Shown here: positions 8,624 to 18,379 of the stretch, piece by piece
How positions within the stretch are numbered: position 1 is the first letter of the stretch
Layout: each line of letters begins with the position of its first letter
From: Trichomonas vaginalis G3
Lineage: Eukaryota > Parabasalia > Trichomonadida > Trichomonadidae
Direction: 5' to 3'
Assembly: GCF_026262505.1 (NCBI RefSeq)
Contig: NC_067207.1
Span: 23,280,082-23,344,081 of the forward strand
Length of the DNA stretch: 64,000 nucleotides
Translations under genes and position numbers: made by a program
Notes under the pieces: generated by a model
What the model was told of the DNA's origin: nothing
What the model saw: only the letters and a program-made list of their open reading frames with translations
Databases searched by the model: none

Positions 8624-10636
8624 TTACAACAAGTTGAATCCCTCAGAATTCTTAATTGCAAACATTATTTTATCTTTCATTACCTTTTCAGAGGGATAAT
8701 GTGGTAGCATTAGCATGTTCAAGCATGTATGAGCCTCAGGAAGTGCATCTACATCAGGTGTTCTTCTAATTACAAGGAAATTTGGTTTTGCAGTTGCCAC
8801 AGGAGTTCTATCAGTTCCTGTTATGAACTGCATGAGTGCTGCCTTATCATCTTCACTCATCTCATCGAATATCTTCCAGAACCATATAACTGGCTCTGAA
8901 TTTTGACTATAACCGTTTTCATATTTGACACCTTTTTTGAAGATGTTCCAATCTCTTGTTGGCAAACCAGAGACCAAAATGTCGAGCTCGTCAGGCAAGA
9001 CATAGTCCAATATGTGGAGTGACTCGAGTTTCTTGAAACCTCTCTGGAAGGCGGAAAACTCGTTTGCAATGTGTTTATTCAAGTAGAAATCGATTGACAT
9101 CTGAATGTATTCTTCCAAATTTTCATTTGTCACATCTTTCTGGGATCCTCCAGGGATAAATTCCACGACAATTGGATCCCCGAACATCGTAACTGTCGCT
9201 TCAAATGTCAAGTACAAATCCTTGACGTCTTTTCCTTCTTGAACCATTTGTCTCATCTCTTTTATTCCTTTGACAATGTCCGGTTCTATTTGGTTCAAAT
9301 CTTCGAGAGTCATCTTCATTCCAAGCAGTTTCTTGTATAAAGCAATCGGAAATCTGATTGGCAATATAACGGAATTGGCAATTGCAAGTGCAACAACTGT
9401 TCCCAAGACATTAAACTTCATTGGCTCTGAGAAATCGCTGTGAACAAACCAATATGTGTTCTGATTGATGATTCGAAACATTCCGTAGTCAGGAGAAAAA
9501 ACAGCATTGACAAGAAGATAAAAGAACTCTCTGGAAAGGCCACCGGCATCAACTCCGGCTTCACCTGTAAAGAAAACTGACAGTTTACGTGTCAAATGCG
9601 ATGGTTTGACTCTTGTCAAAAAGTCAATTGATTCTTCAACGATGTTTTGCCTTGATACTTCGAAATCCAAGTGTGTTGTCATTCTCTGTTTGTCCATGAT
9701 CTCCCTGTACATGCACCTTGCTTTTAGACTCAAACTGAGGGCTCCTAAATATGGTGTAAAGTCAGCAATTTCATTTCTTTTGATGAAAAATTTTGAAAGA
9801 GGATCGTTGAAGAATGCGTGGTATGGAAGTTGCGCTTCGCTGCAGAGTGATGCGTAATGTAGATGTTTGACCATTTTGCAGGCGTATTTGATGAAATCGT
9901 AATATTTATTTGATGAAAATGATTCATGTGATAAAACTGTAATAATTGTTTGGCAAACCATAAGAGAGTTGAGAAGTACTGGAGGTATCGATGAAAACAT
10001 ATCTATTAATACTGTAACTTCCTCATCTGATAAATTATCAATCATAAAAAAGAATTTTTGAGATATTTGATTTTCGGTATGGAAAAGTAGAAAATTGTCA
10101 AAACAGAATGCAAGTATAATTGATCGGATTCTCGTATAAGTTTTCGAGTCGTTGGCGATAATTTTTTCAACAAGATTGTAATAGTCATTTCTAAAAGATT
10201 CTATCATTTCTAAATTGTGAGACAAATAGGCCAAAAATGATTTAAAGTCCGAACTTTCAAATTGATAATTTCCTTTACGAATTGGCTGAGATTTGGATGC
10301 GAATAGATATGGAAAGTACTCTACTTCTGTAAATAATCGTTTAAATGCGTTTTGTATTTGCTCTTTATCTGAAGATCGAATTGCTGCTTTTATATCAACA
10401 ACTTTTTCTGGAGATTCTGTTTTAAGATTTGGACACACCATCTCGGCAAACGGTGTTGTTTTAAGTAAATCTAAGACTTTTGAGGCAATTTCATTTGGAG
10501 AATTAAATTTAAATGGAAAATTCGAGCAAGATTTGCACCATTTGCATTTACAATTGATTGAATCGCATCCATTTGTGAATTGGTTGAATAATTGCTGAAC
10601 AGCTTCCTTTGTTGAAGTAGCTGCAGCAGAACTCAT
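8624..10636 (-). CDS. HECT-type E3 ubiquitin ligase with N-terminal AZUL zinc finger
   Basis: From the preferred ATG (10634-10636) the product has 670 residues. Residues about 12-70 resemble the AZUL domain of UBE3A/E6AP: an amphipathic helix (VQQLFNQF), then NGCDSINCKCKWCKSC with zinc-binding Cys 24, 29, 31, 34 and 37 and a last Cys at 68. The HECT domain fills roughly 330-670. LSVFFTGEAGVDAGGLSREF opens it, and the catalytic Cys638 sits in LPEAHTCLNMLMLP, followed by a typical end (KDKIMFAIKNSEGFNLL). HECT ligases take ubiquitin from an E2 on this Cys and pass it to substrates. In human UBE3A the AZUL domain docks on the proteasome subunit Rpn10. An upstream in-frame ATG (10703-10705) would add 23 Cys/Phe-rich residues that look like translated leader, so I chose the second ATG. 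Confidence 0.92.
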   Translation of the reverse strand: MSSAAATSTKEAVQQLFNQFTNGCDSINCKCKWCKSCSNFPFKFNSPNEIASKVLDLLKTTPFAEMVCPNLKTESPEKVVDIKAAIRSSDKEQIQNAFKRLFTEVEYFPYLFASKSQPIRKGNYQFESSDFKSFLAYLSHNLEMIESFRNDYYNLVEKIIANDSKTYTRIRSIILAFCFDNFLLFHTENQISQKFFFMIDNLSDEEVTVLIDMFSSIPPVLLNSLMVCQTIITVLSHESFSSNKYYDFIKYACKMVKHLHYASLCSEAQLPYHAFFNDPLSKFFIKRNEIADFTPYLGALSLSLKARCMYREIMDKQRMTTHLDFEVSRQNIVEESIDFLTRVKPSHLTRKLSVFFTGEAGVDAGGLSREFFYLLVNAVFSPDYGMFRIINQNTYWFVHSDFSEPMKFNVLGTVVALAIANSVILPIRFPIALYKKLLGMKMTLEDLNQIEPDIVKGIKEMRQMVQEGKDVKDLYLTFEATVTMFGDPIVVEFIPGGSQKDVTNENLEEYIQMSIDFYLNKHIANEFSAFQRGFKKLESLHILDYVLPDELDILVSGLPTRDWNIFKKGVKYENGYSQNSEPVIWFWKIFDEMSEDDKAALMQFITGTDRTPVATAKPNFLVIRRTPDVDALPEAHTCLNMLMLPHYPSEKVMKDKIMFAIKNSEGFNLL

Positions 10637-10812
10637 TTGGAAAACAACCCAAAAATTAAAGATATTTATGCTACTTGAACAAGAAATATAATCACATAAG
10701 CACATTATTCAGTTTTTATTTCATTCCGAAGCTCAATTGTGACAAAACAAAATTATTCGAATTTATTAGAAACACAAAATAAAAGAATATTACTTATATT
10801 TATTAACAAAAA

Positions 10813-11808
10813 TCAAACAGACCATTTATCAGAGAATTTTTCACCACTATGGACAACTTGAATATGCATATTTCTTGAGATAGTCATTCTTTGCATAAAA
10901 ACAATGGCAATGACCAAGCCAATACCCATTGAATCCATTGGTTGGTTTTTACCGAACCAAATGTAAATATTATCGCAATCTCTTAAAATATAAGCATTAT
11001 CATTCTTGCAAAGGGACATTGTTGCTTCATTCTTAAAGGCAACAAGCTGGAAATCGATTTGATCGCCATTGGAAATGACTTGATAAATTTCTCTTCGATC
11101 TGGAGAATCCGGCTTAATTTCGGCTCTTTTTGGCTCATCTATCGGTGATGTAGAGAGTGCTCTAATAAACTCTCTGTCATCATTTCCTTGATAAACAATT
11201 TTTGGAACGTCATCGCGGCCGACTGCAAATTTAAACGAGCCTGTAAGTTCGGCTGCACGTAGTCTGGATTGATAATCACTCTCAAATCCAAACCAGAGAG
11301 TGCATGTAGCTCGAGTTCTCATAATATTGACGTCTGATGTCTTTAAAGAAGATACACATGCTGCAATTTCATTCCAATGAGGATATGGGGTCATTTTAAA
11401 GTTATAAAGTGTTGTAAATCCTCTGTTTGTTATGAATTCTAATCCAGGTGTTAAATGTCTTACTCCACCATATGGTGCAAATATTTGTAAGAACTGTTTG
11501 CATTCAAAACCTTCATATTCATGATGGATTGATGCAGAATTTTTTAATAAATTGAATAAAACTTGTATTCTTTCGTTAACATACACTTCATCATCAGGAT
11601 TTGAGAACGCCCCACACCATAAATATATGTAATTTGATGGTGGGGTATCAAAATGATAAATCACGTGTAAAACGAGATATATTGATTGAGTATAAAAAGA
11701 ACCTAGATCAGATGACTCTGTTAACACATTATTTTCATGGCGCCAGATATGGATACGCGTTTTATTTTGTGCTAATGCGGTAGAAAATTCATTAAAAGAA
11801 GCATCCAT
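10813..11808 (-). CDS. Gelsolin/severin-like actin-binding protein, three repeats
   Basis: The 331-residue product fits three gelsolin-like repeats, the size of severin, fragmin or CapG. Repeat 1 (about 16-118) is the clearest: IHIWRHENN, LGSFYTQSIYLVLHVIYH, NYIYLWCGAFSNPDDE, then a FLQIFAPYGGVRHLTPG closing strand like the family's F...F.GG...L.GG. Repeat 2 lies near 140-225 (CTLWFGFESDYQSRLRAAEL) and repeat 3 near 230-325 (AYILRDCDNIYIWFGKNQP). The family severs or caps actin filaments in a Ca2+-dependent way, which would fit the rapid actin remodelling of trichomonads during adherence. The repeats are divergent, so severing ability cannot be read from the sequence. It lies upstream of the HECT gene on the same strand with about 180 bases between them. 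Confidence 0.8.
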   Translation of the reverse strand: MDASFNEFSTALAQNKTRIHIWRHENNVLTESSDLGSFYTQSIYLVLHVIYHFDTPPSNYIYLWCGAFSNPDDEVYVNERIQVLFNLLKNSASIHHEYEGFECKQFLQIFAPYGGVRHLTPGLEFITNRGFTTLYNFKMTPYPHWNEIAACVSSLKTSDVNIMRTRATCTLWFGFESDYQSRLRAAELTGSFKFAVGRDDVPKIVYQGNDDREFIRALSTSPIDEPKRAEIKPDSPDRREIYQVISNGDQIDFQLVAFKNEATMSLCKNDNAYILRDCDNIYIWFGKNQPMDSMGIGLVIAIVFMQRMTISRNMHIQVVHSGEKFSDKWSV

Positions 11809-12231
11809 TTTTCTACAACGATTATTATTGCACGTTTATCAAGTATAAGAATTGCAACTTCAACAATACTGACATGACATATGCAAAACTTATGATGATT
11901 GAAAGAGACTGAATTAATCAATGCTCTAATCATTGGCAAATAAGCATATCAAATTGAATTGTTTATCCCCAAGCTAATAGTTTAAGTGGGAAAATGGAAT
12001 TGCATCTTCAAGTTCCCCATCATACTACTATGTTTCATGAATTCACTCATATGTTAAAAAAAATTTATCTCAATTTAAAAAGTAAAACTTCATTTATCAG
12101 TGATTGTGCAATACATTACATTTAGTAATTAAATACATATGCATGAATCTATAAAAAAGTATTACAAATAAATTTTTTTTTTATGAAATAGTATATAACA
12201 ATGAATAATAGAAATATAATGTATCACACAA
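11809..12231. other. Spacer upstream of the gelsolin-like gene
   Basis: This region lies between the start of the gelsolin-like gene and the stop of the first bromodomain gene, both on the minus strand. A purine/pyrimidine-biased segment with TTCCCCATC near 12012 stands out slightly. No gene, RNA or repeat is evident. Confidence 0.4.
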
Positions 12232-12888
12232 TCAAGCAACTAATGTCTCTAGTTCTAACAGCTGGTTTCTTGTTAATTTATTAAGACTTATATCAATTTT
12301 AGTTTCGTTATCGGTTGGACGGTCAATTTTAAGTATTTCGTATATTTTTTCATTAGCGTTTTCTTTAATTGCTTCGTTAAGTTTTTCCATTAAATTATGT
12401 AAGCGAGTTGTTGACCAATCTATAGAAGGGGTATCTAATTCTTGAATAGTTGGTTTTATACCACCTTTGACGGGTGGATTTGCCATTAGCAAAGCCATTT
12501 TATTTCGTAATTTTATGAGTTGATCTTCAATTGTTTTGAGGTTTTGATATTCTAAATCTTTGCACTTAGTTTGAAATTTATTTTGAAGATACTTTGCAAT
12601 ACCACCATACAATGATTCAATGCCATTATAGTTAATTGCGTTTTCAAAAATGAGATTAAAGTCTGAAATCCATTGCGAAAGTGTCTTGTATTTTCCTTCT
12701 GAAATTCCTCTTTTTAGAGTCTTTAAATCCATTGGTGTTTTCACAACTTTATAATAATTATCTGCGATATTTTCATCTGGAACATAAGGATTTACAAAAA
12801 TAGCTGCTATCGGGTCTTTGATGAACTCATTTGTAATAGCAATCATTTTTGATGATACTAAATCTGTTAATTTTTGCTCACCACTCAT
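12232..12888 (-). CDS. Small bromodomain protein with a NET-like C-terminal tail
   Basis: The 218-residue product has one bromodomain at about 15-110: a long ZA loop with IADNYYKVVKTPMDLKTL and the BC-loop acetyl-lysine-contact Asn88 in the NYNG motif. The C-terminus (about 195-218, DISLNKLTRNQLLELETLVA) resembles the end of the extra-terminal (NET) domain of BET proteins, where an E.DF..L....L.ELE..V pattern is typical. A BET-like reader of acetylated histones is therefore the best reading, although BET proteins usually have two bromodomains and are longer. An LRNKMALLMANPP segment after the bromodomain is also present in the paralogue at 17786-18379. The start lies only 41 bases from the divergent large gene. 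Confidence 0.88.
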   Translation of the reverse strand: MSGEQKLTDLVSSKMIAITNEFIKDPIAAIFVNPYVPDENIADNYYKVVKTPMDLKTLKRGISEGKYKTLSQWISDFNLIFENAINYNGIESLYGGIAKYLQNKFQTKCKDLEYQNLKTIEDQLIKLRNKMALLMANPPVKGGIKPTIQELDTPSIDWSTTRLHNLMEKLNEAIKENANEKIYEILKIDRPTDNETKIDISLNKLTRNQLLELETLVA

Positions 12889-12929
12889 TTTATCACTTTT
12901 TCCAATTTATTTTTCCCGAATAAAAAAAA
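12889..12929. promoter_or_regulatory. Compact divergent promoter, 41 bases
   Basis: Only 41 bases separate the ATGs of the bromodomain gene (minus) and the 1167-residue protein gene (plus), so both promoters must lie in them. A good plus-strand initiator TCACTTTTT sits at 12893-12901. I see no convincing minus-strand initiator. Confidence 0.6.
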
Positions 12930-15900
12930 ATGTCAGTACAAGTATTTGTTTATCCTCACAATATAAGTACGTATATAGATGCCTTTAATAAAAATCCTAG
13001 TTATGAGACAGCTGTCAACCTAGCAGGGTGCATTAGTCCCATTATTATTAACAATTATCCAACTGATTTTTGTCTTAGCATTTCTGAAAGGTTGCTATAT
13101 CAATTTTGCAAAGCCAAGGGCGAGAAAGATAGGCTAGATTATATATATTTTTCATTAGATCACTATATTTATTATTTAAGAGATCGTTCAGACTCTTCTT
13201 CAAAGGAAAACTTGGTTGATAAGATAATAAATGGAACTGATGGAACAGATCCATTTACATTTTCACAAGTTGAATATCCTTTAAAATATATTGAAGAACA
13301 TTTTAATTTAAAATTAATTCATATGGCAGCTCAATTACTAACTATATATATCATCAACAATTGCCTCGTTATTGATAACAATGTTGCTTACTATATCGAA
13401 AAAATACTCCCTTTTGTCAAATTAGAAATTAAAAAAAAATTAGCAACTAAAATTATACCTCAAGGAAAGATTTCACAGCAACACCAATCTATACAGATGC
13501 TATGCTACCTTCTTGCAAGATATACTTCCGATAGAATTCCAGAATTAAAAGAATATATTTCTAATAATCTCAAAGAATTTCTCAAAAACAAAGATTTAAT
13601 ATCTATTATACAAAACATCAAAGATATCAATAAAAACGATTACCAAATCGAAGAATGCGAAGTTTATTCAAAAGAAATTCGACAAATTCTAGAAATTTAC
13701 CAACTGTTTAACTTAGATGTTCCGAATAATTACGAAGCAACTATTATTGAATTTATTAAAAAAGCAAAAAAATATAATTTTATTAATGAACAAGACAATT
13801 TATACATAATTAAAGTATTTCCATCACTTATTGATAAGGGATCATTAATTTATTTAGATTCGGAAAAAATTATTGAATTATTTGTAAATCTTCCTTCTGA
13901 AGGTTTTGAACTAAAACCATTCTTTGAAGTTATGAAAAACAGAGAAATTGTTGATGATACTAATTTATCAATTGTTTTTGACAAAATTCTTTCGAATATG
14001 GACTACAAAACTGAAGAACTATTAATAGATTTCGCTTTAAACCACGCTGAAGTACAAAAACCATTAACAAATTCAATCAAAAATTTTATTTATAATTATG
14101 ATGTTGAAAAAATGAAAATTATGCCAGTATTTATGATTACACGACTTTATCCTATTCTAGAAAAACCATTTCCTGATGCAGATTTGGAATATTTGATATA
14201 TGATTCATTGCCATCTTATTATATTTTATCAAACTTAGTAAATTTAGGAGAATCATATAAATTATCGTATCCAGAAAAGCTTGTACAGTTTGTTCCTCCA
14301 TCTCCGGCTCTTTTTACTTACTTATCTAACCATGTAACAGATTATTCAAATATTATTAGTTGGTCGATCGAACAAACTTGCGAATATAAAGAATATTTCG
14401 ATCTTCTTATCAATATATGGCAACAAAACCAAGATCCAAACATTGCTTGGAAAATTTATCAATTATTTGACGTTTTTGAGAGAGAATGCGATGATAGTAT
14501 CCTGGAATCTATCCAAAATGCCGAACCAAATGTTATTTTGGAGAAAATGTGTAGTAATTCAGCTGAATTTCTTGCATCTTGGCTAGATCTCTTTGATTTA
14601 TCAGGAATTGATCCGAAATATCTTTATAACAAGCTAAACGAACATCCATACTTACTGTTCTTGGCTAATAGACTGGATGAAAAGTTTAATTTCGTTTTTG
14701 ATCAAAAATTATTTTCAGAAATGAAGAACAATAGCAATATTTTTAAAGCATTTATACTAGATTCTGCCCTTCAAATCGCTCCTAATGAATGGTGGAACTT
14801 AATTAAGAAAAATCCAGAAATTCTAAAATTAAATTTCACAGAAAATGATTTTAAGAAGAGTATGATACCGATATCATCAACAATATGCAATATATTCCTC
14901 AAATGTCTCATGAAAATTGAAGTAACTCCTGATTCTGATTTTGCCAACGATAGTTTTATTCTTGGAGTCAAAAATCTATCAATGGATTTATGTGATGTAA
15001 TTGTAGATTACATAAAAGTTGATGAAAGGATCCTAGAATGCGTTTTTTCTCAGGATAATGAACAAGTATGTTATGTTTTACTGGATCACTTAGATTTGAA
15101 GGAATTATCTGTCACTGCATTGGAATATGCTTCAAATGCTACATTGATTCCTTTGGTAGAAAAAGAAAGACAATTTATATCGGATGAAAATTTGATCAAC
15201 AAGCTTCCTTTCATTAAACGGAATGAAAATTATGAAAAAATTGTAAGTTTTATTATTGAAAGCATCGCCAAAACTCAAGAAAATTATCTTTCAATTTTTG
15301 ATCTCTTATTTTCCACAAAATTTACAAAATTTAACAGAAAATCTATCGCCAAAATCATTTTCAAGAAGCTTCCTGATGCAAGATGGCTTGATTCTTTTCT
15401 TAATTTACATGATTTTGGATCATTCTTGCGAGAACATGCTATTCCTGTTATAGACACAATGAACCAATATCTTGTTCCTTCTATCCTTGTTCTTTCGACG
15501 ATTCCTTTCGTTGTAAATAATTTTGATGAAATTTCTCCACTTTCTAGGGCTCTTCTTCAACTTTCGCTAACACCATCGTCTCGTGTTAACATTTATGACT
15601 TAGATCTTTCAATGATCAATAATTTTCCCGACTTTGAAACAACGTTTTCATATCTCTTGTCATTAATCCCAAATAACGGATCGTTTGATTTCATACAGCA
15701 ATTATTATTAGATGAATTTTCATATCATTTTCGAGAACTCACAAAATCAAATTTATTATTTTTTGAATTAAAATTCAGCGAGCCAAATAAGGACTTTTTG
15801 ACGACTGTATTAAACACCCATATCAATTTCAAAAACGACGATATATTATCTGAAGAATTGAAACGTCAAATCGGTACAACAACATCAGCCAAGTATATTT

Positions 15901-16433
15901 CTGCTCCAAAGGTTATTTGTTACAAGTTATCTGGTGATGTTCCCAATGGAATGACCATTCCTCAGGAAATTTCAAATCCATATTGCCTTGTTTCCACAAA
16001 TTATCAACTGTGCGGCTACATAGCTCAAGACGAATCAAATTTATCAACATATATCATTTATAACCATACTTTACTGAAATTTAATTCAGTTAAAGTGGAA
16101 ATTAGGGAAAATACCGATAGTTCTGATAAAGTCCTATATGCATTTTACATTAGAGAAGATTTAGCTAATCAGGAGATCAAACATCAGCTTCATTCAAGTG
16201 AAGATTTAGTAAATTCTTCAATTTCATTTTTGCTTTCAGATAAGGATTCAATTGATTGGTCGGATATGAAAGACAAGCCAAATGCTGATCAATTATCAAT
16301 AACTTTGAAGAAACAGTATTATAGCTTCAATTTGTTTAATTTACTTAACGAAAACACAAAAGAATCTTTTGATTCGAACGATCTCGAACATCCCACGAAT
16401 AACATTCTTAATAGACAGTCTACTTCCAATTAA
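12930..16433 (+). CDS. Large helical-repeat protein of unknown function (1167 residues)
   Basis: This is one uninterrupted frame from an ATG preceded by a good initiator at 12893. The protein is rich in Leu, Ile, Asn, Lys and Asp. It has no signal peptide, no clear membrane helix and no low-complexity block, and it reads as a long series of amphipathic helices (for example LLYQFCKAKGEKDRLDYIYF, then many 30-45-residue helix pairs). That is the profile of an alpha-solenoid scaffold, as in HEAT, nuclear-transport, nucleoporin or CCR4-NOT type proteins. Strands appear towards the C-terminus (about 985-1060), and the last 40 residues are polar. I recognise no family. It shares a 41-base divergent promoter with a bromodomain gene, which hints at joint expression but not at function. 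Confidence 0.75.
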   Translation: MSVQVFVYPHNISTYIDAFNKNPSYETAVNLAGCISPIIINNYPTDFCLSISERLLYQFCKAKGEKDRLDYIYFSLDHYIYYLRDRSDSSSKENLVDKIINGTDGTDPFTFSQVEYPLKYIEEHFNLKLIHMAAQLLTIYIINNCLVIDNNVAYYIEKILPFVKLEIKKKLATKIIPQGKISQQHQSIQMLCYLLARYTSDRIPELKEYISNNLKEFLKNKDLISIIQNIKDINKNDYQIEECEVYSKEIRQILEIYQLFNLDVPNNYEATIIEFIKKAKKYNFINEQDNLYIIKVFPSLIDKGSLIYLDSEKIIELFVNLPSEGFELKPFFEVMKNREIVDDTNLSIVFDKILSNMDYKTEELLIDFALNHAEVQKPLTNSIKNFIYNYDVEKMKIMPVFMITRLYPILEKPFPDADLEYLIYDSLPSYYILSNLVNLGESYKLSYPEKLVQFVPPSPALFTYLSNHVTDYSNIISWSIEQTCEYKEYFDLLINIWQQNQDPNIAWKIYQLFDVFERECDDSILESIQNAEPNVILEKMCSNSAEFLASWLDLFDLSGIDPKYLYNKLNEHPYLLFLANRLDEKFNFVFDQKLFSEMKNNSNIFKAFILDSALQIAPNEWWNLIKKNPEILKLNFTENDFKKSMIPISSTICNIFLKCLMKIEVTPDSDFANDSFILGVKNLSMDLCDVIVDYIKVDERILECVFSQDNEQVCYVLLDHLDLKELSVTALEYASNATLIPLVEKERQFISDENLINKLPFIKRNENYEKIVSFIIESIAKTQENYLSIFDLLFSTKFTKFNRKSIAKIIFKKLPDARWLDSFLNLHDFGSFLREHAIPVIDTMNQYLVPSILVLSTIPFVVNNFDEISPLSRALLQLSLTPSSRVNIYDLDLSMINNFPDFETTFSYLLSLIPNNGSFDFIQQLLLDEFSYHFRELTKSNLLFFELKFSEPNKDFLTTVLNTHINFKNDDILSEELKRQIGTTTSAKYISAPKVICYKLSGDVPNGMTIPQEISNPYCLVSTNYQLCGYIAQDESNLSTYIIYNHTLLKFNSVKVEIRENTDSSDKVLYAFYIREDLANQEIKHQLHSSEDLVNSSISFLLSDKDSIDWSDMKDKPNADQLSITLKKQYYSFNLFNLLNENTKESFDSNDLEHPTNNILNRQSTSN

Positions 16434-16673
16434 TTTCAATCAATTTTTGTTATTTGTATTTTAAATATTATTTTAGTTTTAATTTTTATTTTGCATCCTC
16501 ATGTTAGATGCTAATGTGTTAATAGTGATATAGTTTTTGATGGATAAAATTTCTTGGATTCATAAATCTAAACCATTATGGTTCCATTTCATATGAAATT
16601 TAAATTTTACCTTCTTACAAATCGTTTTGTAGTCTATAGGCATGTTTATTAGTTTATTTCTTTCATATAAAAG

Positions 16674-16683
16674 TCACTTTTTT
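16674..16683 (+). promoter_or_regulatory. Initiator of the LRR-like gene
   Basis: TCACTTTTTT starts 14 bases before ATG 16688 and matches the trichomonad Inr closely. The leader would be about 12 bases. The match also argues for ATG 16688 rather than the in-frame TTG two codons upstream. Confidence 0.65.
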
Positions 16684-16687
16684 GCCA

Positions 16688-17449
16688 ATGAAGCAACTTG
16701 GAAGTCTAATCGCTACTAGGAAAGGGTTTACAGCTCCACCACAGATCGATTATTCTCGCTATAGTGAAACTGTAAATCTTAGCCATAACCCAATAAATAC
16801 ATTCGATTCTTTACCCCAATTATCAAATGTCCAAAATTTAATTTTTGATGATACAAAATTAGAGTCTTTCCTTAAGTGCAGACTTCAACCAGAGATCGAA
16901 TCATTCTCATGTTTAAATACACCGCTCGCTTCAAGTAAATTTTTACCGTTAATGGCAATTATTGCTTTTGGCGAAAATGTCAAAGTTGTAAATGGCTCAA
17001 AGGTTACACAGAAAACTCTCAAAGAAGCTCAGACTTACCACGAAGAGTTGTATCCTTATATTGTAGAAGGTTGGGTCATTACATCACTTTCACCCATTAA
17101 GGTATACAATCCAATTACCAAAGAAAAGAAGGTAATAAAGCAAGATAAGGAAAATCAGGCTAATAATCAAATCGAAATTGTTTTTGATCCAAATGATAAA
17201 ACAGAATTAGAGGAAGAGAAAAGCAAAAACATTGCCAAAGCTCTCAGATACAGATTTAACGACTTAGTTCATCCAGCATCAAAGCAAAAGTCTCCAGTCA
17301 AGGCTCAATCGTCAAAACCAAAGGGAACTGTCAAATCACGCGGATTTGCATCTCCACCACCATCAAGCCGCCAGATAAATCGTGAGAAATCACAAAATAC
17401 AAAAGTTACTGTTAAAGCCGGAGAAAATCCATTCGAAAAGAAGCAGTAA
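16688..17449 (+). CDS. Short leucine-rich-repeat-like protein with basic disordered tail
   Basis: The 253-residue product begins with LRR-like text at about 20-95: ETVNLSHNPINTFDSLPQL, VQNLIFDDTKLESF, and an LRR-cap-like LMAIIAFGENVKVVNGSKVT. The middle is charged (KEKKVIKQDKENQ, DKTELEEEKSKN). The last 70 residues are basic and Ser/Pro-rich (SPVKAQSSKPKGTVKSRGF, SPPPSSRQINREK). Similar LRR+cap proteins in protists are often cytoskeletal or ciliary adaptors; I infer a scaffold role at most. It lies in the same orientation as the 1167-residue gene, 254 bases downstream, with its own initiator, so it is a separate transcription unit. Confidence 0.7.
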   Translation: MKQLGSLIATRKGFTAPPQIDYSRYSETVNLSHNPINTFDSLPQLSNVQNLIFDDTKLESFLKCRLQPEIESFSCLNTPLASSKFLPLMAIIAFGENVKVVNGSKVTQKTLKEAQTYHEELYPYIVEGWVITSLSPIKVYNPITKEKKVIKQDKENQANNQIEIVFDPNDKTELEEEKSKNIAKALRYRFNDLVHPASKQKSPVKAQSSKPKGTVKSRGFASPPPSSRQINREKSQNTKVTVKAGENPFEKKQ

Positions 17450-17785
17450 TGTTTTCTTATAAATATTGAACCCAATTATTATTACCTTTACTCTCAAAAT
17501 GTTTCAAATAAACAATCATTATATCAAATTTCTCTTTTTAATTTTTTTGAAAAAATTATTGATTTCGTATTGGGTTGATTTCAATCTAACCATAAATAAA
17601 AGTTAAAAAGTTACTGATATTCATGATGTATTTTCCAAAATACTAATAAATACCAAAATGTATTTTCAGATTTAAGTTATTTTGGCTAATATTCAGTGGT
17701 GAAAATATTCTATTTGTTATGCATATTATATATTTTGATTATTGGCCTCTTTGAATTGAGATGAAGAAAAAAAAATAAAGAAAAG
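17450..17785. other. Spacer between LRR-like and second bromodomain gene
   Basis: AT-rich spacer of 336 bases between two plus-strand genes. No initiator-like TCAYTTTT is close to the next ATG; the run of A before it (GAAGAAAAAAAAATAAAG) is the only feature. Confidence 0.4.
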
Positions 17786-18379
17786 ATGAACGATTTCGAC
17801 CAGAAGTGGTGCACAGACATGATCAATAAAATCAGATCATGGCCAATTGCGATACCTTTCTTGGAAAAAGTCGATCCAGAAGATCTTCCAGATTATAAAC
17901 AAGTTGTTTCTAAACCCATGGATATTTCAACAATGAAATCCAAACTTGAGAAAAAGAAATATACTTCAATAAATGATTTCTTCAAAGATTTACAATTAAT
18001 ACATGATAATTCTTCACTATATAATGGCCCAACTCATATGCTTACTCACATGGCCAAAGATTTATTGATGGATGTACATCAAAGATATGCTATACGTGCA
18101 GAAAATGAAAAAGATTCTTGGTTATTCAAGCTTGCACAACTTAGAAATAGAATTAACGAACTTATCAAAAATACCCCACCAGAATTTTTGCAAGACTCTA
18201 AAGGAAAGAATTTATCCTTACCAAACAATTTCTACCCTGATCAATTAGATGATCAGCAACGCGCAAAAATGGAAATGATCGTCGGCGAAACTGATTTAAA
18301 CGTTATTCCGAAGAATTGGGTACTATATACTACAAAGACAAAGGAAGATGTTATTAAAGTAATCAAAAAGAATATGTAA
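17786..18379 (+). CDS. Small bromodomain protein, paralogue of 12232-12888
   Basis: The 197-residue product has one bromodomain at about 8-105: a DYKQVVSKPMDISTMKSKL signature in the ZA region and the acetyl-lysine-binding Asn80 in the SLYNGP loop. A LAQLRNRINELIKNTPPEF segment follows the domain and matches the LRNKMALLMANPP segment of the other bromodomain gene in position and pattern, so the two are old paralogues with the same architecture. The C-terminus (LDDQQRAKMEMIVGETDLN) may again be a divergent NET-type end. The expected role is reading acetylated lysines on histones or transcription proteins. The pair flanks the 1167-residue and LRR-like genes. Confidence 0.88.
   Translation: MNDFDQKWCTDMINKIRSWPIAIPFLEKVDPEDLPDYKQVVSKPMDISTMKSKLEKKKYTSINDFFKDLQLIHDNSSLYNGPTHMLTHMAKDLLMDVHQRYAIRAENEKDSWLFKLAQLRNRINELIKNTPPEFLQDSKGKNLSLPNNFYPDQLDDQQRAKMEMIVGETDLNVIPKNWVLYTTKTKEDVIKVIKKNM

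Noticed and set aside
10637-10705. First in-frame ATG of the HECT ligase as start
   Set aside because: The 23 extra residues are Cys/Phe/Ile-rich and unlike any AZUL protein N-terminus; the second ATG starts a typical MSSAAATS leader.
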